Below are positions 4,905-5,180 of a stretch of 5,180 nucleotides of DNA, in pieces. Position numbers and translations under genes: made by a program. Each line of letters begins with the position of its first letter. Position 1 is the first letter of the stretch. The notes beneath the pieces were generated by a model. The model saw only the letters and a program-made list of their open reading frames with translations. It was not told the DNA's origin and made no database searches. The DNA comes from an uncultured Selenomonas sp. (GTDB lineage: Bacteria > Bacillota > Negativicutes > Selenomonadales > Selenomonadaceae), in NCBI GenBank assembly GCA_937915915.1, contig CALGGN010000300.1, forward strand, positions 1 to 5,180, read 5' to 3'.

Positions 4905-5180
4905 TCATATGTGAAAAATTTCCCGCATCATGTTCCATACGACAAGGAAAAAGGATTTTTGCTCGATGGATTCCATCGCTACCAGAGGAGTCGATGCAAC
5001 TTGCTTGCCGTCCAGCATCACGCGCAGCGTTCCCTCTGTCTCCCCTTCCTTAATGGGCGCACGGACATGCTCCGGCAAATCGCAGACGATCTCGTAAGCC
5101 ACATCGCCCTCTTTGAATTCCGGCACGATGACATCCTCTGCCGCAGCCACTGGAAGGCTTTTATTCCTGCCGGACTGGAC
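4905..5180 (-). CDS. D-alanyl-D-alanine carboxypeptidase (PBP5-like), C-terminal domain only, 5' part outside window
   Basis: Only the last 91 residues are present; the frame is open to the right edge and begins VQSGRNKSLPVAAAEDV. This is the beta-rich C-terminal domain of PBP5-type low-molecular-weight penicillin-binding proteins: DVIVPEFKEGDV, LPEHVRAPIKEGETEG, LRVMLDGKQV and the closing STPLVAMESIEQKSFF. The last residues, FFLVVWNMMREIFHI, form an amphipathic, hydrophobic tail like the membrane anchor of DacA/DacF. The missing N-terminal part would carry the signal peptide and the SXXK/SXN/KTG active site, which trims the terminal D-Ala of peptidoglycan stem peptides outside the membrane. 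Which paralogue (DacA, DacB or DacF) cannot be told from this fragment. Confidence 0.88.
   Translation of the reverse strand, partial: VQSGRNKSLPVAAAEDVIVPEFKEGDVAYEIVCDLPEHVRAPIKEGETEGTLRVMLDGKQVASTPLVAMESIEQKSFFLVVWNMMREIFHI

Overview
The window is a compact run of minus-strand housekeeping genes from a moderately GC-rich, low-copy chromosome. In transcription order (right to left) it holds the C-terminal end of a D-alanyl-D-alanine carboxypeptidase, an RluB-type 23S rRNA pseudouridine synthase, a BaiN/HI0933-family flavoprotein, EPSP synthase (aroA), cytidylate kinase (cmk) and a PlsC-type acyltransferase cut by the left edge. Gene content and order (dac, rluB, flavoprotein, aroA, cmk, plsC), a class II AroA and strong AGGTG-type Shine-Dalgarno sites all suggest a Firmicute. 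A member of the Negativicutes (Selenomonas/Mitsuokella/Megasphaera-like) fits best. That lineage call is inference from remembered gene order and sequence style, not from a search.

Right block, 5180-1546: four genes packed as one probable operon. The dac stop and rluB start are 11 nt apart, rluB and the flavoprotein gene overlap by 4 nt (ATGA), and the flavoprotein gene and aroA overlap by 8 nt. Each downstream gene has a Shine-Dalgarno inside or just after the preceding gene, so translational coupling is likely. Left block, 1258-1: cmk and plsC are 4 nt apart, and the plsC Shine-Dalgarno AGGTGA contains the cmk stop codon.

Between the blocks, 1259-1545 is the only non-coding stretch. Most of it is a nested inverted repeat (about 1309-1544) that starts 1 nt beyond the aroA stop codon. 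It has 17-bp perfect outer arms and two inverted copies of a ~51-bp G/C-rich module. Each module folds into two hairpins. One hairpin differs between the copies by two compensatory base-pair changes, so the structure, not just the sequence, seems to be kept. It has the form of a non-autonomous MITE/BIME-like element and is the most interesting part of the window.

Together the genes serve envelope building (peptidoglycan trimming, phospholipid acylation), ribosome modification, chorismate synthesis and pyrimidine nucleotide supply. I see no defence system, CRISPR array, tRNA, rRNA or transposase gene. The other long open frames, nearly all on the plus strand, are shadows of these genes.
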